Shown piece after piece: positions 8,100 to 16,219 of a stretch of 42,555 nucleotides of DNA (positions within the stretch are counted from its first letter, which is position 1; each line of letters begins with the position of its first letter). The notes beneath the pieces were generated by a model, which was not told the DNA's origin, did not search any database, and saw only the letters and a program-made list of their open reading frames with translations. The translations under genes were made by a program, and so were the position numbers. The stretch is from a bacterium (lineage in GTDB: Bacteria > Vulcanimicrobiota > Xenobia > Xenobiales > JADMJV01). The stretch covers positions 1 to 42,555 of the forward strand of contig JASBRJ010000028.1 in assembly GCA_030149525.1 (NCBI GenBank), written 5' to 3'.

Positions 8100-8447
8100 A
8101 TGTCTGAATTTGAAAAACTTAAGCAGGTGGTTGAAGACAATTTCGTCCTCCAATCAATGGAAATGGCGGAAATGAGGTCGACTTTCTCCGCTCAACTCGG
8201 CGCACTGGGTCAGATCACCGGTGTCCTGGTCAAAGATGTCGACGCCGTCGCACAGACCGCAAAAGCTCTAGCGCAGAGCGTAGACTCGCTGGCAAAAGGC
8301 ATCGACAGCAACCTTGAAAAGCAATCGTCCAGACTTGAAACCGCAGTCAAAGCGATACGCTCTTTGGGAGACGGCAGCGTGGATGTTCGTCAGGAACTTG
8401 CAGAACTAAGAGCTAGAGTCGAAAAGCTCGAGGACAAGGCCAGTTAA
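8100..8447 (+). CDS. Small coiled-coil protein
   Basis: ATG 8100 gives 115 residues starting MSEFEKLKQVVEDNFVL; the longer frame from 8007 has no good ribosome-binding site. The product is almost wholly helical with heptad-like spacing: a central run of Ala/Lys/Ser (VAQTAKALAQSVDSLAKGID) and a C-terminal LAELRARVEKLEDKA coiled coil. There is no signal peptide or membrane segment. I recognise no family. An intrinsic terminator follows directly, so it is a monocistronic unit. Confidence 0.65.
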   Translation: MSEFEKLKQVVEDNFVLQSMEMAEMRSTFSAQLGALGQITGVLVKDVDAVAQTAKALAQSVDSLAKGIDSNLEKQSSRLETAVKAIRSLGDGSVDVRQELAELRARVEKLEDKAS

Positions 8448-8464
8448 TTTGGGTCTGTGAGAAC

Positions 8465-8493
8465 AAAGGTCACGCCAGATGGGTGGCCTTTTT
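8465..8493 (+). terminator. Rho-independent terminator after the coiled-coil gene
   Basis: AAAGGTCACGCC, a GAT-centred loop, then GGGTGGCCTTTTT form a GC-rich stem with an upstream A-run and a T5 tail, 18 bases after the stop codon. The IS element begins two bases after the T-tract. Confidence 0.8.
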
Positions 8494-8494
8494 G

Positions 8495-10430
8495 CTAGAA
8501 GCGCTGCCGGAAACCCCCAGTTTTTAAGAGACCCTTCTTAAAATGCTCAATCGGGGGATTCGAATAGCGATTACTTCCCCGTTTTCTTTAGAGTCTGCTC
8601 GGAAGGCAGGGTTGAGTAGTCCGACCCATTCTGCGGTCGTGAATGCCAGAGCGCGAATGCCGCCGAGGGTAGCCTGGACCACCCGCAGGTTTGCCAAAAG
8701 AGCTATCATTGTCATCTGAAACTTAGTTTTCCGTTTGCCAAAATAGCGAGCTTGCCGTGCTCCCAGTTGGATGCACCTCGCAAGACGCTGCTCAGCAGTC
8801 TGGCGTGACCTGATATCGTCGCGAAACTCTGGGCTTGCTTGATGCTGTCGGGCCTGTTGGAGCAGTTCTTCTTGAGGATGAAGTTCGAGGCCACGGCCCC
8901 AGCTTGACCTCTTGTCGGAATTTCTCAGACAATCTTCTCCATTTGAACAGTCTGCACAGTCTTCCGCCCTAAACCGAAGACGTCTTATTGGCTGGTCGTA
9001 TTCCGAACGCGAACGATAGTCTATCACAGACGAGGTTTTCCCCGCTGGACAAGTGGCAATCATGTTTGTCAGGTCAAGCTTGAAGCGGCTCTTGGGAAAC
9101 CGGATATTCTTTCGGTCAGCTGGAACCTTGGCCGACAAATCGATATCGGTATCGTGGAATTTTTGTCGGGTAGGCCCGTCACCATAAGCGCAGTCAGCGA
9201 TAGCCTTTGTCACCCTCAGACCAGTATTCTGTTGGGCTTGAACGACCAGCTCGAAGGCTCCCTCATTATCTCCGGCGCCACCTGAAAGTATATCCAGACT
9301 CAGGATAAGGCCGCTCTCGACATCGTTGACGATACTCAATTTATAACCATTAAAGAGAGTACTCGAACTCTTGCGCCCGTGCCGTATCTCGGGGTCATGG
9401 ACGGAGATGATTCGTTCTGTCGCTGTGCCTTTACGAATTCGGACCATTTCACTGAGAAGGTCGGGGCACGTTTCTGACCCATCAACGCTCGTCGGCTCAG
9501 TATTCGCTTCATCCTGGACAGAGGAGCTTTTCATACTCGCTCTCTCTTGTGGGTCAGGATCTGGTTCAGTATCCTGTATTATAATGCGGCGCAAAAGAGC
9601 CGAAGCCTCGGTAAGCTCTGGTGCATACTCGACAGCTTTCTTGGCCGCCAGATCCGCGAGCAGGAGAATTCTCTCGGCATCGGCCACCAAGCTGTTCAAG
9701 AATACTCGACGCTGAGTCTCGTCGCTCCAATCGATTCCAGCTTCGCCCTTGAGACTTGAGGCATTCCAGTATCGACCGAAGTCATGTTGGCTTGCCCACT
9801 GTTCAGAAGATACTCCTTGTACCCGTGCCAAGACCTGAGCCACTTTCCGAATACCGTCGCCGATGAGATTATAGGTGTCCTTGACCGCGCCTCGGCCAAA
9901 GACGGGTGTCGTATCCATCGCGACATTCAAAGGCCCCTTAATCACTCCGAGTTTACGGGCCAGAGCCAGGGTGCTCTTGAACTGTTCCTCGGCTACTTCA
10001 TGAAGAAGAACTCTCGCGCGGAATTCCTGAAGCGTGCTACGGCCGCAAAGCTTCAATGTTGGCTCCATGTCCAAAGCAGCAGCCCATCGAATATCGAAAC
10101 GCGCCCTTTCCACAGCCTCTCCATCCGAGCAACCATCGTGCATCTGGAGTAAAAGCAACGTGAACATCTGCCCGGGAGGTATACAAGGCCTACCATTGTC
10201 TTCGACATAGAGATACTCAAACTGATAATCGTCAAACAGCTCTTCCGCGTGGTCAGCTAACATCGCATAGAACGAATCGTCGTCTAGTGCATCTCGATAC
10301 TGATTTCTAGCGGAGAATAGACTTTTCTGCGGGTCACGTGCGCGAAACATTCCAATCTATTCCACACTGGCTGGAAATACCATGCTTTTCTTCAGGGTTC
10401 TGTCAAGGGGGTTTCCGGCAGCGCTTCTAG
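8495..10430 (-). mobile_element. IS1182-like insertion sequence
   Basis: Perfect 24-bp inverted repeats bound the element: 8495-8518 begins CTAGAAGCGCTGCCGGAAAC, and 10407-10430 is its exact reverse complement ending GCGCTTCTAG. If CTAG is the duplicated target, the true ends are 20-bp repeats beginning AAGCGCTGCC. One long transposase gene fills it. The right CTAG is also the first four bases of the adjoining 168-bp MITE. Confidence 0.88.
8524..10350 (-). CDS. IS1182-family DDE transposase
   Basis: The 608-residue protein has the N-terminal DUF772 region (FEYLYVEDNGRPCIPPGQMF, then DIRWAAAL and a CGRSTLQEFR segment) and a C-terminal DDE domain. NVAMDTTPVFGRGAVKDTYN carries the first Asp, and the second lies in KAIADCAYGDG. 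A cysteine cluster (EDCADCSNGEDCLRN) lies between, as is common in the family. It ends with TKFQMTMIALLANLR, the usual C-terminal helix. The frame is intact between perfect inverted repeats, so the element may still be mobile. The gene reads opposite to the coiled-coil gene it follows. Confidence 0.9.
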   Translation of the reverse strand: MFRARDPQKSLFSARNQYRDALDDDSFYAMLADHAEELFDDYQFEYLYVEDNGRPCIPPGQMFTLLLLQMHDGCSDGEAVERARFDIRWAAALDMEPTLKLCGRSTLQEFRARVLLHEVAEEQFKSTLALARKLGVIKGPLNVAMDTTPVFGRGAVKDTYNLIGDGIRKVAQVLARVQGVSSEQWASQHDFGRYWNASSLKGEAGIDWSDETQRRVFLNSLVADAERILLLADLAAKKAVEYAPELTEASALLRRIIIQDTEPDPDPQERASMKSSSVQDEANTEPTSVDGSETCPDLLSEMVRIRKGTATERIISVHDPEIRHGRKSSSTLFNGYKLSIVNDVESGLILSLDILSGGAGDNEGAFELVVQAQQNTGLRVTKAIADCAYGDGPTRQKFHDTDIDLSAKVPADRKNIRFPKSRFKLDLTNMIATCPAGKTSSVIDYRSRSEYDQPIRRLRFRAEDCADCSNGEDCLRNSDKRSSWGRGLELHPQEELLQQARQHQASPEFRDDIRSRQTAEQRLARCIQLGARQARYFGKRKTKFQMTMIALLANLRVVQATLGGIRALAFTTAEWVGLLNPAFRADSKENGEVIAIRIPRLSILRRVS

Positions 10431-10594
10431 TGGTCTGTCACATAAAGATTTTGGAGTCGAGGGCGTTCCAGAGGTGGTTGTGGGCTCACCGGTTTTTCTG
10501 CGGCGTGCCTGGCCGCACGTGAGGAAAAATCGGTGAGGCTACGGCCGCCTCTGGGGCGGTCTCGGCCAAAAATCTTTATGTGACAGACCACTAG
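10427..10594. repeat. 168-bp palindromic MITE, copy 1
   Basis: The element starts CTAGTGGTCTGTCACATAAA and ends with the near-perfect inverse TTTATGTGACAGACCACTAG. The interior is also an imperfect inverted repeat (CCAGAGGTGGTTGTGGGCTC against GAGGCTACGGCCGCCTCTGG), so the whole element could fold into one long hairpin. No coding capacity. A same-length copy lies in inverse orientation at 41845-42012. Its last CTAG supplies the stop codon of the adjoining glycosyltransferase gene. Confidence 0.88.
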
Positions 10595-11625
10595 CGCTTG
10601 AACGCACTCCTTAGCCGTCGAATGAGCGGTATGATCAGCTGAAGCAAAGGCAAGGCGGGATTACGGCCTATGAGACGAAACAGACGGCTGGAGAAATCGG
10701 GCAGAGACCTACGGTTGTTGAAAAGAAAGCGATACTCCAGGAGTTGGGCAATCACTCTGCCTGACAGGCTCCGATCGTTGTCGGAGCGCCAGCCTTTCCA
10801 ATCCGTTCGGTCCAGCACATCGTAAAAGTCCGTTTTCTCACCCAGGCGTCTCCATCTTTTGGTGACTTTCTCCGGCCCGGCAAAGTGCAGAATAACAGGA
10901 TGAACGGCGACGGCCTTGAGTCGTTGCCGATGAACCAGGTCGTAGGTGGGAGCGTGCACCACATTGTATTCCGCCGGAAGAGGTAGAAACTCGGGTCCGA
11001 ACAGCAAGTTAATCTCACCCTGATCAAAGAGACATTCGTGAGGACGATGGGCGGCAAACTTCTCATCCAGAACCGCTCCCATGTCGCTGGCTCGCCATCT
11101 TGCCACATTCACCATAATGACACCGGTATTGAAATAGGTGAGATTTCGGTCGAACTCCATACCCAAACCCTCGGCAAACTTCTCAAGATCGTCCTGAGCG
11201 CGGATAGGGTCGGGTTCCTCAACCATGGCTCCCAAATATCCCTCAATGTCGACCTTCCAGAGAGGACTCACATCCTGCAAGACCAGGAGGTCGTAGTCCA
11301 GGTACAGGACGCGTTCCACATCGATGGGCAGAACAAGGTGCATCCAGGCCCTGAACCAGTAACCGTAGCCGGGGTCCTTTGCCCGCCCTCCCAGAGTGTC
11401 GCTCAGCCGATGATAAAAAACCTGTTCCGCAGAAGACCAGGGTTGCCAACTGAGGTGCAATCGGTCCAGGTCGGCCTGGTCGAGATGCTCATAGATAACG
11501 TGAAGTCTGAGCTTTTCGGGGCGCGAATGACACTCAAAGAGCGAGCGGGCCGCAGCGGCAAGGTAGACAAGACCGGAATCTCCACTGCAACAAAAGACCA
11601 CGTGATGGAACTCTGAAGGTGTCAT
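10591..11625 (-). CDS. GT8 family glycosyltransferase
   Basis: A 344-residue cytoplasmic or membrane-associated retaining glycosyltransferase of the GT8 (LPS galactosyltransferase/glycogenin) type. Landmarks are HHVVFCCSGDSGLVYLAAAA at the start, the DxD metal/sugar-nucleotide motif in RVLYLDYDLLV, YFNTGVIMVN, FDQGEINLLF and the late HFAGPEKVTKRW block. The C-terminus is basic and hydrophobic, which suggests membrane contact. The stop TAG lies inside the terminal CTAG of the MITE, so the last codons (AFKR) may have been set by the insertion. It is divergent from a second GT8 gene 104 bp away; the pair probably acts on a cell-surface polysaccharide or lipid-linked sugar. Confidence 0.88.
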   Translation of the reverse strand: MTPSEFHHVVFCCSGDSGLVYLAAAARSLFECHSRPEKLRLHVIYEHLDQADLDRLHLSWQPWSSAEQVFYHRLSDTLGGRAKDPGYGYWFRAWMHLVLPIDVERVLYLDYDLLVLQDVSPLWKVDIEGYLGAMVEEPDPIRAQDDLEKFAEGLGMEFDRNLTYFNTGVIMVNVARWRASDMGAVLDEKFAAHRPHECLFDQGEINLLFGPEFLPLPAEYNVVHAPTYDLVHRQRLKAVAVHPVILHFAGPEKVTKRWRRLGEKTDFYDVLDRTDWKGWRSDNDRSLSGRVIAQLLEYRFLFNNRRSLPDFSSRLFRLIGRNPALPLLQLIIPLIRRLRSAFKR

Positions 11626-11729
11626 GGGGACGGCTTTCCGCTATTCTCAATCGCCCTCCTTTGGGACGGCTGCGAATCCTGTCTTTGTCGATGTAAAGGG
11701 ATGGAAGAGCTTCTAGCGACTCTTTCGCC

Positions 11730-12806
11730 ATGGCAAAACGCTTTCACATTGTGTTCTTTACCAGTCGAGAAAAGGACCTGCCCTATCTCGCCGTGGCGAT
11801 CCGCTCTCTAGTGGACCACTTCTCCGACCCGGCAAAGTTGGATATCCATTTTCTCTATTACGATCTCGAGAGTTCCGAGCGTGGAAAGCTGCTGGACAGT
11901 GTTGCCGACCTCCCGTGCGGGGTTCGAGAGTACGACCTGGAGCCGATGCTGGGAGACCGGATTGAGCAGCCGGGCTTTGGCTTTTGGGCCTATTTCTGGA
12001 TCGTTAAGCTGTTACCGCCGGAGGTCGAGAGAGTGCTCTACCTCGATTGCGATATGATGGTCTACGATGATATCACTCCGCTGCTAGAAACGGAGATAAC
12101 CGATCATGTGCTGGCAGCCGCGGTCGACCCCGGCGCCATAATATTGGGCAATCAACCCAATCTCGCTCAATGGGCTCGGGAAAACGGACACCCCTATGAC
12201 CCCTCGACGACACCGTATTTCAACGCCGGGATGCTCCTTTTGAATCTCCGAGTGTGGAGAGATGAGAACCTTTTGGAATTCTTGGACGAGCGGTTCCGCA
12301 ACAACTATCACTGCCTCCCTTTCCACGACCAGGACGCCCTCAATCTCTTCTTTGGCACCCGTGCCAAAATGGTCTCTGCTCGATGGAATCTCTTGGAAAT
12401 CCTCGAGTTTTGGGACGAATGGGACTTCGAGATTCAGGCCCCGGTGGACCGACCGGAGAACTATTTCGAACCGGCCATCAAGCACTTCGCGGGATTTCAG
12501 AAACCCGATACTTTACTTATCAGGATCTCCGACCGAGTCCACTACTACCACTATCTGGACCAGACGGTTTGGAGAGGATGGAGAGCGGACTGCGCGCGAA
12601 GCTTCAAGGGTCGAGTCATTTCGGAACTGCTTGAATTTCGATACGTACTCTTAAGAGGCTTCGGACAGAAGGCGCTCAAGAACCCGTGGGGACGTCTTTG
12701 GAAAGTCCTGAGTCGGTCTCCTTACATTCCGTTCTTTTACCCGCTTTTCTATCTTAACCGCGCTGTCCATAGGGTCAAAGCGGCTTTGTCAAAGACACAA
12801 GACTAA
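11730..12806 (+). CDS. GT8 family glycosyltransferase
   Basis: A 358-residue GT8 enzyme that is a paralogue of its divergent neighbour. It has HIVFFTSREKDLPYLAVAIR, the DxD motif in RVLYLDCDMMVYDD, YFNAGMLLLNLRVWR, HDQDALNLFF and KHFAGFQKP. Both share a C-terminal WRGWR(A/S)D...SGRVI.(E/Q)LLE(F/Y)R stretch, so they arose by duplication. This copy has the usual ending with a basic, hydrophobic tail (IPFFYPLFYLNRAVHRVKAA). The acceptor and donor are unknown. Confidence 0.9.
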   Translation: MAKRFHIVFFTSREKDLPYLAVAIRSLVDHFSDPAKLDIHFLYYDLESSERGKLLDSVADLPCGVREYDLEPMLGDRIEQPGFGFWAYFWIVKLLPPEVERVLYLDCDMMVYDDITPLLETEITDHVLAAAVDPGAIILGNQPNLAQWARENGHPYDPSTTPYFNAGMLLLNLRVWRDENLLEFLDERFRNNYHCLPFHDQDALNLFFGTRAKMVSARWNLLEILEFWDEWDFEIQAPVDRPENYFEPAIKHFAGFQKPDTLLIRISDRVHYYHYLDQTVWRGWRADCARSFKGRVISELLEFRYVLLRGFGQKALKNPWGRLWKVLSRSPYIPFFYPLFYLNRAVHRVKAALSKTQD

Positions 12807-12847
12807 GCTGTGAAGTGCCTTGACGCACCTCTGAGCCCGGCTAGCTC

Positions 12848-13861
12848 CTAACCGACTTCGATCACGACTTTACCACGATGGCTGCCACTAGCGAGATACT
12901 CCAGCGCCTCGGCTGCCTCATCGAGTGGGAAGACCCGGTCCACCAGGGGGCGTAGCCGATGGAATTCGATAGCCGAGTTCATCCTTTCGAACATCGCTTT
13001 TGAGCCTACAAAAACTCCCTGCATTTTCACCTGGCGTACGAGAAGAGGAAAGAGCGGTGTCAATGCATCGAGACCGGTCAGCACCCCTATCGCTGAAATC
13101 TGACCACCTGTCGCTATGGCCTGCAAGGATTGCTCCAGAGTTCCCGCGCCCCCGACCTCCACAACCAAGTCGACCCCAACTCCAGCCGTCAGCTCCTGAA
13201 CTGAATGTCCCCACCGAGGATTTTTCTTATAGTTGACCACGGCCGTGGCTCCCATTTCGCGCAGGAGTTCTGCTTTTTCATCTCCCGAAGTTGTCGCTAT
13301 TACTCTGGCACCGGCCAATTTCGCGAACTGAAGAGCAAAGAGGGAGACTCCACCTGTACCCTGGATCAACACAGTTTGGTTGGGTTGCAAGGACCCCAGT
13401 TCGAAGAGGGCGTTCCAGGCTGTCAGAGCCGCACACGGGAGGGTCGAGGCTTCGTGAAAGGAGAGATGATCGGGAAAGCGGATCAATCCACGACTCTTTA
13501 AAACAATCTCCTGAGCCAGAACTCCTGGCGCCTCTCCGCCAAGTGCACCCTGGAAATAAACCGGCTTTAGCGGCCCTTCTATCCAGTCTTGAAAAAACGT
13601 AGTCGCAACTCGGTCACCTACCACCAGGTCGGAGACGGCAGCCCCTACCTCGATGACTTCACCGGCGGCGTCGGATATGGGGACAGCGGGCAGGGGAAGT
13701 TGCGGATTGTAGAGGCCTCGCGATACCATCAGATCGCGATAGTTCAGTGATGCGGCTTTGACCTTCACCCGAACCTCGTCCGGCTGAAGGTTAGTGGTGG
13801 AGTGGGAGACAAGCTTCCAGGACCTAGGTCCCTCAAAATTGATAAGATTGACGGCTTTCAA
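12848..13861 (-). CDS. MDR-superfamily NAD(P)-dependent oxidoreductase
   Basis: The 337-residue product has the GroES-like N-terminus (LVSHSTTNLQPDEVRVKVKA, then NYRDLMVSRG) and the Rossmann loop LIQGTGGVSLFALQFAKLAG. The Cys and His ligands of zinc alcohol dehydrogenases are not evident at their usual places (PAVPISDAAGEVIEVG, where zinc enzymes have G-H-E), so a zinc-free quinone-oxidoreductase-like enzyme is likelier. TTG 13861 fits an AGAGG site nine bases upstream. It is divergent from the MmyB-type regulator, which may control it. Confidence 0.87.
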   Translation of the reverse strand: MKAVNLINFEGPRSWKLVSHSTTNLQPDEVRVKVKAASLNYRDLMVSRGLYNPQLPLPAVPISDAAGEVIEVGAAVSDLVVGDRVATTFFQDWIEGPLKPVYFQGALGGEAPGVLAQEIVLKSRGLIRFPDHLSFHEASTLPCAALTAWNALFELGSLQPNQTVLIQGTGGVSLFALQFAKLAGARVIATTSGDEKAELLREMGATAVVNYKKNPRWGHSVQELTAGVGVDLVVEVGGAGTLEQSLQAIATGGQISAIGVLTGLDALTPLFPLLVRQVKMQGVFVGSKAMFERMNSAIEFHRLRPLVDRVFPLDEAAEALEYLASGSHRGKVVIEVG

Positions 13862-13945
13862 AACAAATTTCCTCTCGTTGTTACTGAATCTCTCAGCGAA
13901 GTAGGTCTCATTCTGAGTAGCTGCACATCCTATTACAAGAAATAG

Positions 13946-13971
13946 CTTATCCTGGTATAAGGGATTCCAGG
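13946..13971. promoter_or_regulatory. Inverted repeats in the divergent oxidoreductase/regulator gap
   Basis: CTTAT-N6-ATAAG (13946-13961) overlaps CCTGG-N11-CCAGG (13951-13971). They sit between the divergent starts and are a reasonable operator for the XRE-type regulator. No binding evidence. Confidence 0.4.
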
Positions 13972-14003
13972 TAAAGGTTTGCTAGATGCGGTAGGATAGG
14001 ATC

Positions 14004-14831
14004 GTGAACACCGAGTACCGACTTGAACTTGCAGATTTTTTGCGAAAGAAGAGAGCTAGACTCTCCCCTGAAGAGGTGGGCCTCCCGACCGGTCGGCGTC
14101 GACGTGTCGCCGGCCTGCGTCGTGAAGAGGTAGCCGAACTCGCTAATATGAGCACCACCTGGTATACCTGGCTCGAACAGGGGCGTGAGATCTCTCATTC
14201 GCTGGAAAGCTTGGAACGGCTGGCAGTTGCTCTGAGACTTGATAGCAGCGAAACCGGATATCTGCTGAAGCTGAGCGGACATCGCCCGGCTGAAGAAAGC
14301 GAAAAAAGCTTCTTGCTCGATGAGTCGGTCTCTCTAACCCTTCGGCAGCTCCAACCTTACCCGGCTTACGTGGTCGCAACGAACTGGGACGTGCTGGCCT
14401 GGAATCAGGCAGCAAATTGTCTTCTCGGTCCTTTTGAAGAACTAGAGTGTGGTGAACGCAACTTGCTCTGGCTAGCCTTTACAAAAGACGCCTACAAAAC
14501 TTTATTTAAGGAGTGGGAAAGGTTCGCCCGGTGTACCCTGAATCACTATCGCGCTGATGCCCATTTGAGTCCAGGCAATCCCGGATTGCTACAAAGACTT
14601 CAGGAACGAAGTCCCCATTTTCGTGAATGGTGGCCTAACCACGATGTCAGCAAGCCGGCTAACTGGCGAAAGGAGATTCGCCATCCCACGCTGGGAGATC
14701 TTAGTTTCGACCCGTGTAACCTGAACCTTGTCGACTACCCGAATGCATCGCTCGTGGTTCTCACGCCTTCGGACCAGTCCACCAGCGAGGCGATCGATGT
14801 CCTACCCTTCTTGCCGGCTTCGTTACGGTAG
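14004..14831 (+). CDS. XRE-family regulator with MmyB-like ligand domain
   Basis: Residues 1-85 are a helix-turn-helix of the subfamily starting LADFLRKKRARLSPEEVGLP, then RRRRVAGLRREEVAELANMS and TWYTWLEQGR. The rest is the MmyB-like domain (YPAYVVATNWDVLAWNQAAN, later FREWWPNHDV and the KEIRHPTLGDLSFD ending), a PAS-related pocket thought to bind a small or fatty-acyl ligand. Length of 275 residues is normal. GTG 14004 is the start. The gene is divergent from an oxidoreductase, the common arrangement for this family, and probably regulates it and itself. Confidence 0.9.
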   Translation: MNTEYRLELADFLRKKRARLSPEEVGLPTGRRRRVAGLRREEVAELANMSTTWYTWLEQGREISHSLESLERLAVALRLDSSETGYLLKLSGHRPAEESEKSFLLDESVSLTLRQLQPYPAYVVATNWDVLAWNQAANCLLGPFEELECGERNLLWLAFTKDAYKTLFKEWERFARCTLNHYRADAHLSPGNPGLLQRLQERSPHFREWWPNHDVSKPANWRKEIRHPTLGDLSFDPCNLNLVDYPNASLVVLTPSDQSTSEAIDVLPFLPASLR

Positions 14832-14857
14832 AGTATGGTAGACTGTCACTCAACTTA

Positions 14858-15631
14858 ATGTTCAAGGCTAGTGTTGTGAAGCTACTTGCTCTTTCCCTAA
14901 TTCTTTCGCTATGTACGCTATCGTCCGTCCTGAGTCAGACTCTGGACATACCCGATGCCAAATTCCGGGCAGCTCTGCTTCAGAGCGGCTATGATCTCGA
15001 CGCAGACGGTTATATCTCACCGTCTGAGGCTGCAAAAATAGAGCGTCTGGAGGTATCCGGACTTGCCCTTGAAAGCCTCAAAGGAATTGAGTCGTTCACA
15101 AACCTGCGCTATCTCAATGCGGGACAGAACGAGCTGACTTCCGTCGACCTATCCGGGCTTGAGCGGCTGGAAGACGTCTACCTTTTCAAGAACAAGCTCG
15201 ACTCTTTGCGACTAAGGGGTTGTCGAAATCTACGAACACTGGACGTCTGGGGAAGTGTCTCTCTAGGTGAACTCGACCTCCAGGGGCTCACCTCCCTTCG
15301 AAGGCTCGATTGCTACAGCACCGGCATCCAAAAGCTCGACCTGCGAGGTTTGGCCCGGTTACAGAAGGTGGACGCCCAGGAAAGCTTTCTAAAGGAGCTG
15401 ATCCTCGGAGACAACGACGAACTCGAAAAGCTCAATGTCCGTAGAAGCTATCTCGAGTTTGCTCAACTGACCGAAGCGCCGAATCTTGTCGAAGCCGACC
15501 TTTCGCGTAATCGACTGGCCTACTTGGATATTCGAGGTCTAGAAAAGCTTCGGAGTGTGGATATCGACAACAATCCCCTGGTCATTCTCAAAATGGGAGG
15601 CAATATGAGCCTTTTAAGGATGCCCTTCTGA
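14858..15631 (+). CDS. Secreted leucine-rich-repeat protein with EF-hand
   Basis: A signal peptide covers about residues 1-27 (FKASVVKLLALSLILSLCTL, cleavage near VLSQ). A perfect EF-hand loop follows, DLDADGYISPSE at 46-57, with Asp at 1, 3 and 5 and Glu at 12. Then come about eight leucine-rich repeats of roughly 20-22 residues (LRYLNAGQNELTSVDLSGLE is one), the internalin-like type that mediates protein contact. The end is short, without an anchor or sorting signal. The stop overlaps the next gene's start as TGATG, so the two form an operon. Confidence 0.8.
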   Translation: MFKASVVKLLALSLILSLCTLSSVLSQTLDIPDAKFRAALLQSGYDLDADGYISPSEAAKIERLEVSGLALESLKGIESFTNLRYLNAGQNELTSVDLSGLERLEDVYLFKNKLDSLRLRGCRNLRTLDVWGSVSLGELDLQGLTSLRRLDCYSTGIQKLDLRGLARLQKVDAQESFLKELILGDNDELEKLNVRRSYLEFAQLTEAPNLVEADLSRNRLAYLDIRGLEKLRSVDIDNNPLVILKMGGNMSLLRMPF

Positions 15632-16209
15632 TGAGGTGGTCCACACTTGTGTTCACGCTGCTGCTCTGTCTACCGTTGGCCGCTCAAGAGAGCGTTAGGC
15701 CCAGCGGCGACTTTCGGTACCACGAGACCCTGCAGCTTCTCGACGACGGAGATGGAGTGGTTAGGGGCACGGCTTTCTTTGATGACAAAGGTCGGCGTCG
15801 TTACCCCAAGGTAGGAGAGTGGGTCATTCTGACTCCGCTCACCGAATATTACGAAGAGTGTCTCAGCTTGGCCAAGGCCCATCCGGGCAAGGTTGTCGAG
15901 ATCGATCCTCGGGCCTCTTCGGTAGCCTACGTCACCCGGACCATCGACGATCAGGGCCACTTTCTTTTCATTCGACTGAAGCCCGGACGGTACCTCATCT
16001 CCAGCAAGGTGGATTGGGTAGGCCGCGGCACCGAAAGAGTGGAGGTCGCTCGAAACGTGACTTACAACTGGTACGGTGTGCCACTGGGCAGCGTTCCTCT
16101 ATACGAAAAGCGCGACTTTGTCTATCGCGATATCCGCCAGGTCACCGGTCGAGTCGTTCTTCCGACACCCGGCGACATTATCGAAGTCGAAATCTGCGAG
16201 GCGGATTAG
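15631..16209 (+). CDS. Secreted carboxypeptidase-regulatory-like domain protein
   Basis: A signal peptide (MRWSTLVFTLLLCLPLAAQ) precedes a beta-sandwich-type domain with VVRGTAFFDDKGRRRYP, GHFLFIRLKPGRYLI and a Y-rich end. The same layout is found at the C-terminus of the convergent TPR gene at 16220-18178 (KGSRSFAADGVQVSLYPATP, then GDFVFRNLKPGRYFAQAYF), so the two share this domain. The 'phe-x-phe-x-x-leu-lys-pro-gly-arg-tyr' strand is the hallmark of carboxypeptidase-regulatory-like folds, which are usually binding modules. Translationally coupled to the LRR gene; probably periplasmic or extracellular. Confidence 0.75.
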   Translation: MRWSTLVFTLLLCLPLAAQESVRPSGDFRYHETLQLLDDGDGVVRGTAFFDDKGRRRYPKVGEWVILTPLTEYYEECLSLAKAHPGKVVEIDPRASSVAYVTRTIDDQGHFLFIRLKPGRYLISSKVDWVGRGTERVEVARNVTYNWYGVPLGSVPLYEKRDFVYRDIRQVTGRVVLPTPGDIIEVEICEAD

Positions 16210-16219
16210 CCCGGGAGCA

